Origin: Chloroflexota bacterium
GTDB taxonomy: Bacteria; Chloroflexota; Limnocylindria; Limnocylindrales; CSP1-4
Length of the DNA stretch: 64,000 nt
Direction: 5' to 3'
Assembly: GCA_015478725.1 (NCBI GenBank)
Contig: JADMIG010000001.1
Location: 1-64,000 of the forward strand
The position numbers and the translations under genes are program-made. The notes below the pieces were generated by a model. It was not told where the DNA came from, did not search any database, and worked only from the letters and a program-made list of their open reading frames with translations. This document shows, piece by piece, positions 39,431-47,369 of this stretch (within the stretch, counting starts at the first letter, position 1; each line of letters begins with the position of its first letter).

Positions 39431-41771
39431 GGACGACGAAGCCGTCGATGTCGACCCGCGGATGGCGGGCCGTGCCGATCGTGACGACCTGCAGCCGGTG
39501 GGTGCCCGCGGACGGCCAGGCGGTGGCGTAGACGAGCTGGCGATTGCGCGCCGCGGCGAGGTAGAGGCTCCGCGTCCCCACGTACCGTCCGTCGACGTAC
39601 AGGCGGACGCTCCCGCTCGTGGGGCCCATCGCGGAGAGGAAGGCGACCGCCGAGCCGACGAACGTGAACGTCGCCGTGGCTCCTGCCGCGGTCGCCATCC
39701 TCGTGCTGCCACCACTGGCCCGCGCGCTCGTGGCCGACTTCCACGTGCCGCTGTACGCAACGTGCGTGGTCTCCTCGTAGAGGATCGGCGTCACCGGCGT
39801 CACCGCCGCGTTCGGGCCGACGTTGCCCGCCGCGTCCACGGCACGGACCTGGAACCGGTAGGTGTGGCCGAGGAGAATCGTGTGGGTCAGCCCGAGAGCG
39901 GTCACCTGGCCGATCGTGAAGAACCCGGTCCCGTCGATATCCTCGTCGACCTGGTACGTCGCGACGCCGCTGGTCGGGTCGGCCGCCGGGCCCCACGTGA
40001 GTCGCACGGCGAGCGAGCTCGAGGCCGCGGACGTGTCCGTCGCGAGCGTTGCCGGAGCGACGATCGTCGCGACGATCGGTCGGCTGGGGACGGGCGGCGC
40101 GGTCGCGTCGGCAGTCAGTCGGGCGATGTCCGTCACCCACGTTCCGTCGGCGGCGACGACCTCACCGACCATCCAGGCCGCCCCGGTGCCCACCACGTCC
40201 GCGGCGATCCCGGCGTAGTCGCCCCAGCGTTCGCCCGCATAGGGCGCCGCGCTCCGGTCGAGGACCTGCGGCACGCTCAGGCCACCGGCCGCCGTCCACG
40301 TCGCGAACTCGATGTCCGGGTTCAGCGTGGGCGAGGAGGTGCTGAACGAGGCGAACAGCGTGCCATCGGCGGATAGCGTGAGGCCCGGTGTGTAGACGTC
40401 CACCCCGGGCGCGGTGACGATGAAGTCCGCCGGCGCGGTCGGGACCGCCGTCGACGTGTCGAGCTGGGTGTACCTGGCCGCGTCCGCCGGCCCGCTCGTC
40501 GTGGCGGTCGCCGCAGTCGCCACGAACCAGAGGATGCCGTTCCGCCACACCGCGTCGAGCGGACGTTCGTCGACCGCGAGCGAGATCGTGTCGCCGCCTG
40601 CCTGCCGGGGGGCCGGAGGGATGCTGAACGCGGCGACTGCGGCGGGCCCGGTGGTGAGGTCGATGAAGCCGCTCGTGGTCGCGGCCGTCGCCGGCCCGCT
40701 GAGGACCTTGTACATGACATCGGGGGTGGCGCCGATCGCATCCTCCGCGATGAGGTGAATGTCCGGACTCGGGCTGAGGACCTGGGCCGGCCTGATCGAG
40801 AAGAGGCTGCTGTCCGCGTCCGTCCAGACGAACGAGAGGGGACCGCCGGCGATCACGGTGGCCCAGTCGATCGCGAGGATGGCCGCCCCGAGGAACGCTC
40901 CGGCGCCGCGGAAATCGTTGGCCGTGATGACGATCTTGTCCGTCGAGCTCGCGATCGTCGGCTGATCCGGGAGGATGCCGCCGCTCGGGAACGCGAAACG
41001 GTCCCAGGCCCCGAGCGGATCGGCCGTCTCGGACACGACGAGGTAGATGAAGTTCGCGCTGAAGTCCGGGTTCTTGCTGACGATGCTCCCCACCCACCGA
41101 CCGTGCCAGGCGTCCCAGAGGATCCGTGGATCCGATTCCTCCTGACCGACCGGGACGCCGAAGAACGCCCACGTCGGCGTCGTCTGGAGCGGATCGCCGA
41201 CTCGATCGTAGATCCGGACGGCCCCGTTCACCGACGCGACGACCGATGTGGCGTTGACGGCGACCCATCCATCCGGCGGCTCCGCCCCGCTCTCCGCCTG
41301 GGTCAGCCCCCCGAACGCGAACGCGACCGTGGCGGCGACCGAGGAACCTGGCGCGATGGGGGTGGGTATCGTTCGGCCACCGAGCGAAACCGCGACGTGC
41401 TGCCCGGGCTGCGTTCCCCCAGGCTGCGTGCCGGCACCGGGCGGCGTCGCGCCCGGCGACAGCCGCGGGGCTCGCGACGCGGTGCCGATCGGGCGCGGTG
41501 CCCATCCCGACCCGGCGGGCCGCGGTGCGGCGATCGATGCGGTCCGGGCGGCGATCGCGGGCGTGATGGCGCCCAGCTCCATGACGTGGACGCGGGCACC
41601 GTGCTGCGGTGCGACGACTCCGGATCCCGTCGTGGCCATCGTCCCCGCCGCCGACGCACCACCGGCCGTGACCCCGAACAGGTACGCCGCGGCGATCCCG
41701 GCGGTCACCAGGCGGAGGTACCGGGACACGCCGACTCGCGTCGTGGCCGAGTGGTGTGGCAGCGCGGACAT
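39423..41771 (-). CDS. Large secreted protein with FN3-like and C-terminal beta-sandwich domains
   Basis: A 782-residue exported protein. The N-terminal signal helix is LVTAGIAAAYLFGVTAGGASA. A Pro/Gly-rich stalk leads to a repetitive beta-rich region of about 400 residues (WDAWHGRWVGSIVSKNP, DQPTIASSTDKIVITANDF), propeller-like in feel. Next comes a fibronectin III-like domain (VRLTWGPAADPTSGVATYQV ... YRFQVRAVDAAGN), and a C-terminal jelly-roll-like module ending DIDGFVVLR. It is probably cell-surface or secreted, perhaps carbohydrate-related, with no catalytic motif. ATG 41771 follows GGGAGG. Confidence 0.75.
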   Translation of the reverse strand: MSALPHHSATTRVGVSRYLRLVTAGIAAAYLFGVTAGGASAAGTMATTGSGVVAPQHGARVHVMELGAITPAIAARTASIAAPRPAGSGWAPRPIGTASRAPRLSPGATPPGAGTQPGGTQPGQHVAVSLGGRTIPTPIAPGSSVAATVAFAFGGLTQAESGAEPPDGWVAVNATSVVASVNGAVRIYDRVGDPLQTTPTWAFFGVPVGQEESDPRILWDAWHGRWVGSIVSKNPDFSANFIYLVVSETADPLGAWDRFAFPSGGILPDQPTIASSTDKIVITANDFRGAGAFLGAAILAIDWATVIAGGPLSFVWTDADSSLFSIRPAQVLSPSPDIHLIAEDAIGATPDVMYKVLSGPATAATTSGFIDLTTGPAAVAAFSIPPAPRQAGGDTISLAVDERPLDAVWRNGILWFVATAATATTSGPADAARYTQLDTSTAVPTAPADFIVTAPGVDVYTPGLTLSADGTLFASFSTSSPTLNPDIEFATWTAAGGLSVPQVLDRSAAPYAGERWGDYAGIAADVVGTGAAWMVGEVVAADGTWVTDIARLTADATAPPVPSRPIVATIVAPATLATDTSAASSSLAVRLTWGPAADPTSGVATYQVDEDIDGTGFFTIGQVTALGLTHTILLGHTYRFQVRAVDAAGNVGPNAAVTPVTPILYEETTHVAYSGTWKSATSARASGGSTRMATAAGATATFTFVGSAVAFLSAMGPTSGSVRLYVDGRYVGTRSLYLAAARNRQLVYATAWPSAGTHRLQVVTIGTARHPRVDIDGFVVLR

Positions 41772-41918
41772 GCCCGGCCTCCCGTCTCCAGGTCTCGTGA
41801 CGCCGCGACCACGCCTCGGCGGGGTCGATTGTGGCACGCCTGTCGTACGATGGCGGCGAACCCGAAACCCGTCGTCCGGCGATCGTCGTCGGCCCGGTCG
41901 CCGCTGCCCGAGGAGCCT

Positions 41919-43271
41919 GTGCCCGAGATCAAACCCTTCCGCGCGCTTCGATACGAGGTGGAGGTGGTCGGCGACCTCGGGCTCGTCACGAGCCCGCCGT
42001 ACGACGTGGTCGATCCCGCCGGGCAGGCCGAGCTCCTCGCCCGCCACCCGAGGAACGTCATCCGGCTGGACCTGCCGGCCGCGGAGCTCGGCGACGAAGC
42101 CGACGACCGCTACCGGCGCGCCGCCCGGACGTTCGCCGCCTGGAGATCGGACGGGACGTTCCACAAGGATCCGCGACCGTCGCTCTACGTCTACGAGCAG
42201 ACCTACGCTGTGCCCGGGACGGCAGTCGAGCACACCCAGCGCGGATTCTTCGCGCGCCTCAGGCTCGAGCCGTTCGAGGCCGGCACGATCCTCCCCCACG
42301 AGCGGACGCTCACGGCGCCGAAGGAGGATCGATACAAGCTCCTCCGGGCGACCGGCGCGAACATGAGCCCCGTCGTCGCGCTGTTCGACGATCCGGATCG
42401 CCGCGCAGCCGCGGTTCTCGCGCGCGTCGCGAACGGGGAAGCGGGGCGTCTCGTCGCCGACGTCACCGATGGCGACGGCGTGCGCCATCGGATGTGGATC
42501 CTGCCGGCGGCGGCCGCCGGGGACGACGCCCCGGTCGATCCGTCGCCCGCGACCCTGACCGCCGTGGCCGGTGCGCGGCCGATCACGATCGCTGACGGGC
42601 ATCATCGCTACGAGACGGCGCTCCGCTACCGCGACGAACGGCGCATGAGCCGGTCCTGCGAAGAGGATCCCGCCTTCGACTACATCCTCACCCTCTTCCT
42701 CGCCACGAGCGAACCGCTCACCGTCCTGCCGACCCATCGGATCGCGCTCGGACTCGGCGACGACGGCACGGCCGCCCTCCTCGCCTCGATCGGCGATTGG
42801 TTCGAGGTGTCGCCGGTGGAGGGGCCGTCCGCCCTCCTCGACGCCTTCGGTCCGGCGGCGCAGGCGGCGGATCCACGGGCGGGCGGTCGCGGCAGATTCG
42901 GCCTGTGGACCCGGTCCGGCGGAGCGATCCTCAGCGCCAGGCCACGAGCGTTCGAGGCGGCGCTGCCCCCGGGTGGGAGCGCGGTCCGTGGCCTCGATGT
43001 CGTCCGCCTGCAGGTCGTCCTCGAGCGACTCGCCGGCATGGACGGCGCGTCGATCGCGGGCGGACGCGTTCGCTACACCAAATCGGCGTCGGAGGCGATC
43101 GAGGACGTCGAACGGGCCGTCGACGGAGCGGACGCGGCGTTCCTTCTCGAGGGCACCCCCGTCGCGGACATCGTGGCGGTTGCCGCGGCCGGCGACGTCA
43201 TGCCCCAGAAGTCGACGTACTTCTTCCCCAAGGCTCTCAGCGGCCTGCTCATCAACCCTCACGAATGGTGA
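41919..43271 (+). CDS. DUF1015-family protein
   Basis: A 450-residue DUF1015 protein: PEIKPFRALRY at the start, TSPPYDVVDPAGQAELLA, YVYEQTY, then the conserved ITIADGHHRYETALRYRDE and QKSTYFFPKALSGLLI near the end. The family is widespread and its reaction is unknown; HbF-like kinase roles have been proposed. I place the start at GTG 41919, preceded by AGGAG, because family members begin there. An ATG at 41850 overlaps a -10-like TACGAT and is less likely. Upstream is divergent from the secreted-protein gene. Confidence 0.8.
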   Translation: MPEIKPFRALRYEVEVVGDLGLVTSPPYDVVDPAGQAELLARHPRNVIRLDLPAAELGDEADDRYRRAARTFAAWRSDGTFHKDPRPSLYVYEQTYAVPGTAVEHTQRGFFARLRLEPFEAGTILPHERTLTAPKEDRYKLLRATGANMSPVVALFDDPDRRAAAVLARVANGEAGRLVADVTDGDGVRHRMWILPAAAAGDDAPVDPSPATLTAVAGARPITIADGHHRYETALRYRDERRMSRSCEEDPAFDYILTLFLATSEPLTVLPTHRIALGLGDDGTAALLASIGDWFEVSPVEGPSALLDAFGPAAQAADPRAGGRGRFGLWTRSGGAILSARPRAFEAALPPGGSAVRGLDVVRLQVVLERLAGMDGASIAGGRVRYTKSASEAIEDVERAVDGADAAFLLEGTPVADIVAVAAAGDVMPQKSTYFFPKALSGLLINPHEW

Positions 43272-43299
43272 GATCAGCGCGAACGAGGACGACCGCACG

Positions 43300-44172
43300 A
43301 TGACCGACCCAGCGCACGGAGCCGCCACCCTCGCGAGCCAGGCCCTCGGCGCCCGACCGATCCGCAAGGACGAGATCGAGCTGTTCGATCGGGGCGTGTA
43401 CATCGAGAGCTGGCTGCCGGAGCGCCGCTCGCGGCGGCGGCCGCTCCTGTTCGTCCATGGCGAACTCGGCGGGTCGTGGGTCTGGGAGCGCTATCTCGGT
43501 CACTTCGCGTCGCGCGGCTGGGAGGGGCACGCGGTCAATCTCCGCAACCACTACTGGTCGCAGACGGCGGACCCCACGACCCTGACCGTCGAGTCGTACG
43601 TCCTCGACGTCCTCGCGGCCCTCGATCATCTCGGCGACGGGACCGTCCTCGTGGGTCACGGCCTCGGTGGACTCCTCGCGCTCAAGGCCGCCGAGCGGCA
43701 TCCGGTCGGCGGGCTCGTCCTCCTCAGTCCGGAGCTGCCGCGCGACCTTCGCGTGCCCGCCCGCCTGCACGAGCTCCGTGAGCTCGGCGACGTGTACGGC
43801 AAGGATCGGATCGGCTGGGAGACCCTGTCCGAGCGGATCCAGCGCGACAACAGCGACCTGACCCTGGACGACGTCCGGCGCATCCAGCACCTCCTCGGCC
43901 AGAAGCCCCACGAATCCGGCGTGTCGCGACGTGAGGTCCTCAGCGGCGTGGGCGTGGACCGGGATCGCCTGGTCGGCGTCCCGATCCTCGTCGTCGGGGC
44001 CGGCCTCGACCGGATGGTCCCGGAGCCCGGGTCCGAACGACTCGCGGACTGGCTCGGGGCGGCCTACGAGCCGTTCGGCGCCCATTCGCACTTCGGCCTC
44101 GTCGCCGGCGAGCACAGCCATGTCCAGGTGGCCGAGGCCGTCCGGGCATTCCTCGAGACGAACCGGCTCTGA
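43300..44172 (+). CDS. Alpha/beta-hydrolase fold protein with missing nucleophilic serine
   Basis: A 290-residue alpha/beta-hydrolase. Fold signatures are LLFVHGELGGSW (oxyanion loop), VLVGHGLGGLLALKAAERHP, VVGAGLDRMVP and GAHSHFGLV. At the nucleophile elbow the expected G-x-S-x-G reads G-H-G-L-G, with Gly at the Ser position. Acid and His candidates remain. A cofactor-free or binding role, or another nucleophile, is possible. The start ATG at 43300 lies 28 nt after the DUF1015 stop. It is the last gene before tRNA-Glu. Confidence 0.8.
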   Translation: MTDPAHGAATLASQALGARPIRKDEIELFDRGVYIESWLPERRSRRRPLLFVHGELGGSWVWERYLGHFASRGWEGHAVNLRNHYWSQTADPTTLTVESYVLDVLAALDHLGDGTVLVGHGLGGLLALKAAERHPVGGLVLLSPELPRDLRVPARLHELRELGDVYGKDRIGWETLSERIQRDNSDLTLDDVRRIQHLLGQKPHESGVSRREVLSGVGVDRDRLVGVPILVVGAGLDRMVPEPGSERLADWLGAAYEPFGAHSHFGLVAGEHSHVQVAEAVRAFLETNRL

Positions 44173-44271
44173 GCCGCGCCGGGTGCCTGCCCGGCGCCGA
44201 CCGGATGGCGTCGATTCGCGGTCGGCTGGTATCATGCCGGCCGGTCCGACGGAGTGCCGCCGAGCCGCCGC

Positions 44272-44348
44272 GCCGCATTCGTCTAGAGGCCCAGGACACC
44301 GCCCTCTCAAGGCGGAGACCACCGGTTCGAATCCGGTATGCGGTACCA
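44272..44348 (+). tRNA. tRNA-Glu (anticodon CUC)
   Basis: Acceptor GCCGCAT pairs with ATGCGGT (G-U at the end). The anticodon stem CCGCC/GGCGG encloses CTCTCAA, anticodon CTC. The T-arm is CCGGTTCGAATCCGG, and ACCA is encoded at the 3' end (44345-44348). A -10 TATCAT lies at 44230-44235. The MNT/HEPN, CBASS and helicase island begins immediately downstream. Confidence 0.96.
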
Positions 44349-44421
44349 AATTCGCCATTTCTGGCACGATCCACGTTCGGATCGGGCCTTTCGTTGGCCT
44401 CGTCCGGGGCCGGGCCAGCCG

Positions 44422-44459
44422 GTGGACAGATGTGCGCCTCGGGGTGTACATATGTCCAC
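44422..44459 (+). promoter_or_regulatory. Inverted-repeat operator just before the MNT/HEPN pair
   Basis: GTGGACAGATGT (44422-44433) and ACATATGTCCAC (44448-44459) are 11/12 complementary with a 14-nt spacer. The right arm ends directly before the GTG start at 44460. This placement suits autorepression by the winged-helix part of the nucleotidyltransferase. Confidence 0.6.
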
Positions 44460-45038
44460 GTGCAGGCTGACATCGCGCTATTTGGCGAGTCCAAGGTCCG
44501 GCGCCAGATCCTCGAGCGGTTCTTCTCGCGGCCGGGGGTTGTTCGCCATGTCCGCGAGCTCGCCCGGGAGCTCGACCGCTCGCCGACGATCGTCGGGGCC
44601 GAGCTCGACCGGCTCGAGCGGACCGGCGTCCTGACTTCCGAACGGATCGGCCGGGCGCGTCGCTACCGGGTCGACGACGCTTCGCCGATCGCGGCCGAGA
44701 TCCGCTCGCTCGTACGCAAGACGATCGGCATCGAGGCCCGCCTACGCGCGGCGCTCGCGGATCTCGATGGCGTCGAGGAGGGATTCCTGTACGGCTCGTA
44801 CGCGCGGGGCGACGAGCGGGCGACGAGCGACCTTGACCTGTTCGTCATCGGAGCGGTCGACCAGGTGGCGCTGACCGAACGACTCGCCGAGCTCGAGCGC
44901 GAGCTCGATCGCGACGTCAACGTCACGACCCACGAGCGCGCAGAGCTGGAGCGGCTGCGCGCCGCAGGCGACCGGTTCATCGAGACCGTCCTCGCCGGGC
45001 CGCGCATCCAGCTTGTCCCGACCACGGTGGGTGGCTGA
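44460..45038 (+). CDS. MNT-type nucleotidyltransferase antitoxin with N-terminal winged helix
   Basis: A 192-residue protein. An N-terminal winged-helix region (RRQILERFFSRPGVVRHVRE, TIVGAELDRLERTGVL) is followed by a minimal nucleotidyltransferase: FLYGSYARGDERATSDLDLF, with the G-S and D-x-D motif, and DVNVTTHE. In MNT/HEPN systems this enzyme blocks the HEPN toxin, often by adenylylating it. GTG 44460 is the probable start because the operator ends there; an ATG at 44430 lies inside the operator. It is followed 3 nt later by the HEPN gene. Confidence 0.85.
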   Translation: MQADIALFGESKVRRQILERFFSRPGVVRHVRELARELDRSPTIVGAELDRLERTGVLTSERIGRARRYRVDDASPIAAEIRSLVRKTIGIEARLRAALADLDGVEEGFLYGSYARGDERATSDLDLFVIGAVDQVALTERLAELERELDRDVNVTTHERAELERLRAAGDRFIETVLAGPRIQLVPTTVGG

Positions 45039-45041
45039 CCG

Positions 45042-45500
45042 ATGCCAGCGCCTACCCTCGCAGAACTCGTCCGAGCGGGCCTGCTCCAGCGCAAGCCGCC
45101 CGACACCGGCCGCGTCGCGGGCTGGCTGGACCGCTCGCGCAAGGATCTCGCGCTCGCCAAAGATGTGCTTGCGGGTGTCGATCGCGATCGCGCGATGGCC
45201 GTCGCCTACGAGGCCGGATACCGCTGCTGCGCAGGCCTCCTCGACTTGGCCGGCTACCGCGTGACCAGCCAGCCTGGTCACCACCGGGCGGCGATCGACG
45301 CGACCACCGAACTCGTCGGCGACGCCGAGCGGGCACGCCTGCGCCGCCTCGATCGGGCGCGCCGCTTCCGCAACGACGCGCTCTACGGCGACGTCGCGAC
45401 GGCCGGCGCAGGTGAGTTTGCTCAGCTGCTCCGCGATGTCGCCTGGCTGCTCGAGCGACTCGCGACCGAGCACGAACGCGCCGCGCCCCCGGGACGGTAG
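45042..45500 (+). CDS. HEPN-domain toxin of the MNT/HEPN pair
   Basis: A 152-residue all-helical HEPN protein. The N-terminal helix GWLDRSRKDLALAKDVLAG and AVAYEAGYRCCAGLLDLAGY match HEPN partners of MNT enzymes. The usual catalytic R-x4-H motif appears as RRFRNDALYGD: Arg is present but the His position is Tyr. The RNA-cleaving activity may therefore be altered. Some family members show this Tyr, and it may be the adenylylated residue. The pair lies at the tRNA-Glu end of the defence island. Confidence 0.8.
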   Translation: MPAPTLAELVRAGLLQRKPPDTGRVAGWLDRSRKDLALAKDVLAGVDRDRAMAVAYEAGYRCCAGLLDLAGYRVTSQPGHHRAAIDATTELVGDAERARLRRLDRARRFRNDALYGDVATAGAGEFAQLLRDVAWLLERLATEHERAAPPGR

Positions 45501-45586
45501 GTAGCCGTCGAGCCGGAGCCGAGGATCAAACAAATAGGTATGGCGCGGCTGACTCCTGTCGGGCGCGCCAGTACAGATGTTCTATT

Positions 45587-45625
45587 ACGATGCGAGCGCC
45601 CTCGACCGGGTGACGCTCGCATCGT
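45587..45625. terminator. 12-bp hairpin between the HEPN gene and the convergent CBASS operon
   Basis: ACGATGCGAGCG and CGCTCGCATCGT pair perfectly over 12 bp around a 15-nt loop. It lies between two converging genes, so a bidirectional terminator is the likely role. A second, weaker repeat (TGTGACA/TGTCACA) follows at 45630-45657. Confidence 0.5.
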
Positions 45626-45706
45626 CGTCTGTGACAAGTGTTACAGCCCGTGTCACAAACCCTCTCGGGAGCACTCGAGGCTCGGCTTCGTCCAGCGGAC
45701 CACTCG

Positions 45707-46207
45707 TCAAGCGGCGCGATCGAGAGGCGCGCGCTGCTCGATCTTCGGGACGTCCCGATGCACTTCCTCGCCGAGCCACTCGCCTGTCTCCCGGAAGTAG
45801 AGCTCCTTGAAGAGGTGCGCCACCGCTGTGTCGACGAGCTTGAGCACACCATCTGCTCGGTTCCACTGGCGGTTCGGTGGGTCCTTCGGGTACCACATGC
45901 AGAGTCGGTTGGCGCCGAAGGTGTGCCGCATCGGTCCGTGCCAGCCCTCGGCGGTCACCTGCACGGCGCGTCGCTCGTCAAGCTCGATCCGCAGGACGTG
46001 TCGCTCGTCGTAGGCCGGCACGGAGACCGGGACCAGCCAGATGTACGCCTGGAGTCGGAAGTTGGTCGAGACCCGCTCGAACGCGTAGTGATCGCCCAGC
46101 CCTCCCTCGAGGCGCGCGAGGCGATGAACGCGCTCGGCGAGCGCGACTGGCTTGCGCGGACCCAGCGGCCCGCGGCGGCGATCCGAGGGCCTACTCGTGG
46201 TCGGCAC
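45707..46207 (-). CDS. Putative CBASS E2-like (ubiquitin-conjugating-fold) accessory protein
   Basis: A 166-residue protein ending the CBASS operon. Central blocks WHGPMRHTFGANRLCMWYP and NRQWNRADGVLKLVDTAVAH, then ETGEWLGEEVHRD, resemble the standalone E2-like proteins of short type II CBASS. The Cys in RLCM is the candidate conjugation cysteine. The GTG start at 46207 lies inside the last codons of the CD-NTase gene (17-nt overlap). The frame is open upstream only as antisense shadow. Family assignment is from motif memory and context; a profile search is needed. Confidence 0.6.
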   Translation of the reverse strand: MPTTSRPSDRRRGPLGPRKPVALAERVHRLARLEGGLGDHYAFERVSTNFRLQAYIWLVPVSVPAYDERHVLRIELDERRAVQVTAEGWHGPMRHTFGANRLCMWYPKDPPNRQWNRADGVLKLVDTAVAHLFKELYFRETGEWLGEEVHRDVPKIEQRAPLDRAA

Positions 46208-47354
46208 CGAACGATCGGCCCGGGACGATCGGGCGCCCGCCGCCCGAGACGATCGCGCCGCCCGTGATGCCGGCCGGGCCCCTGCGAAGTGCCGCGGCGA
46301 CCGACTCCTTGAACTCGTCCCTCGGCGGCTTCGGGAACTCCTCGCCAAACAGGTCGTGCCACAGCTGGACGCTGGTGGCGTTGGCTTCGGCGTTCAGCGC
46401 CTCGCGTGCGGCACCCGCCGCCGTCGCGACCAGCCGCCAGAACCTCGCGAACTGCTCGGGCGTGATCTTCTTGAAGACGTCGTGCTCAGGCACGCCGCGG
46501 TCGGGCAGGATCGGCTTCTGTTCGGTCTGGACGTCGATCCGGTAGTTGTCGCGGATCGCCTCGAGCGCCAGCGTCACGCCCTCGGCTACCGACCCGACTC
46601 CGTCGGGGCAGGTGTCGCCGACCAGGTGCTCCAGCGGATAGCCCTTCGGGTACTTCCCATCGGGGTTCTCCTTCCGCCACCACTTGATGGCGCGGACGAC
46701 GTTGATGTAGTGGCCGTCCATGTTGTCGTTCTTCTCATGGGTCCAACGGATCTGCTCGAGCGGGTGGGTCCGCTCCCAGCGGCCGAGGTCGCGCGACGGG
46801 ATCAGGAGCGGATCGCGCTGCCACTCCTCGAGCCGGGCGCTCTTGGCGATGCGGTCGAAGGCCTCCCGGAAGTTCAGGGGCTCCGGCGCGGGCAGGCCGG
46901 TGCGGGCGGCCTTGAACGTCGGGTCGACCGACTCAAAGAACTCCTGTTGGACCTTCGACGGCGCCGCGGTGACGACGAGGTCGAGGGTGACGTCCTTGCC
47001 GGCCGGCGTGATCTTGATCGCGCGGTCCTGGCGCTCCCACTGGCCCGGGTAGTACTTCTCGAGGAACGGCGTGAAGCGGGCAACGACGAGGTCCGGCGTG
47101 TAGCGGATCGGGTCAAGCGTCGTGACCACGACGACATCGACGTCGGCGTGCGGGTCCTCGCCGTTGGGCTTGGTGCCGGTGTCCCGGCGATAGCTGCCCT
47201 GGAGGAAGGTCGAGACGATGATGTCGCGGAGATCCGCGTCGGCCAGCAACAGGCCGCGCAGGCGCAGGTGCTCGTCCCGGCACTGGTTGGCGAGCTCCTC
47301 CGGCAGACGGACGTTCTTCAGAAAGCGCTCGAATGCGGGTGTCGCGGTGGTCAC
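46191..47354 (-). CDS. CBASS CD-NTase (cyclic oligonucleotide synthase)
   Basis: A 387-residue cGAS/DncV-like nucleotidyltransferase. The catalytic G-S is at 53-54 (FLQGSYRRD), the D-x-D pair at Asp71/Asp73 (HADVDVVVV) and the third Asp at 125 (DVTLDLVV). NMDGHYINVVRAIKWWRKE is the helical SMODS region. On phage infection it would make a cyclic oligonucleotide that activates the Cap4 effector. It starts 15 nt after cap4. The tail GGRPIVPGRSFG, then ADHE, is a possible site for conjugation by the E2-like protein (inference). Confidence 0.88.
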   Translation of the reverse strand: MTTATPAFERFLKNVRLPEELANQCRDEHLRLRGLLLADADLRDIIVSTFLQGSYRRDTGTKPNGEDPHADVDVVVVTTLDPIRYTPDLVVARFTPFLEKYYPGQWERQDRAIKITPAGKDVTLDLVVTAAPSKVQQEFFESVDPTFKAARTGLPAPEPLNFREAFDRIAKSARLEEWQRDPLLIPSRDLGRWERTHPLEQIRWTHEKNDNMDGHYINVVRAIKWWRKENPDGKYPKGYPLEHLVGDTCPDGVGSVAEGVTLALEAIRDNYRIDVQTEQKPILPDRGVPEHDVFKKITPEQFARFWRLVATAAGAAREALNAEANATSVQLWHDLFGEEFPKPPRDEFKESVAAALRRGPAGITGGAIVSGGGRPIVPGRSFGADHE

Positions 47355-47369
47355 GGGTTCAGTCCTCCC

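Noticed and set aside
45539-45810. Short plus-strand frame beginning MFYYDASAL (PIN-like start)
   Set aside because: Only the first few residues look PIN-like. The rest is Arg/Ser-rich and overlaps the E2-like gene and a hairpin.
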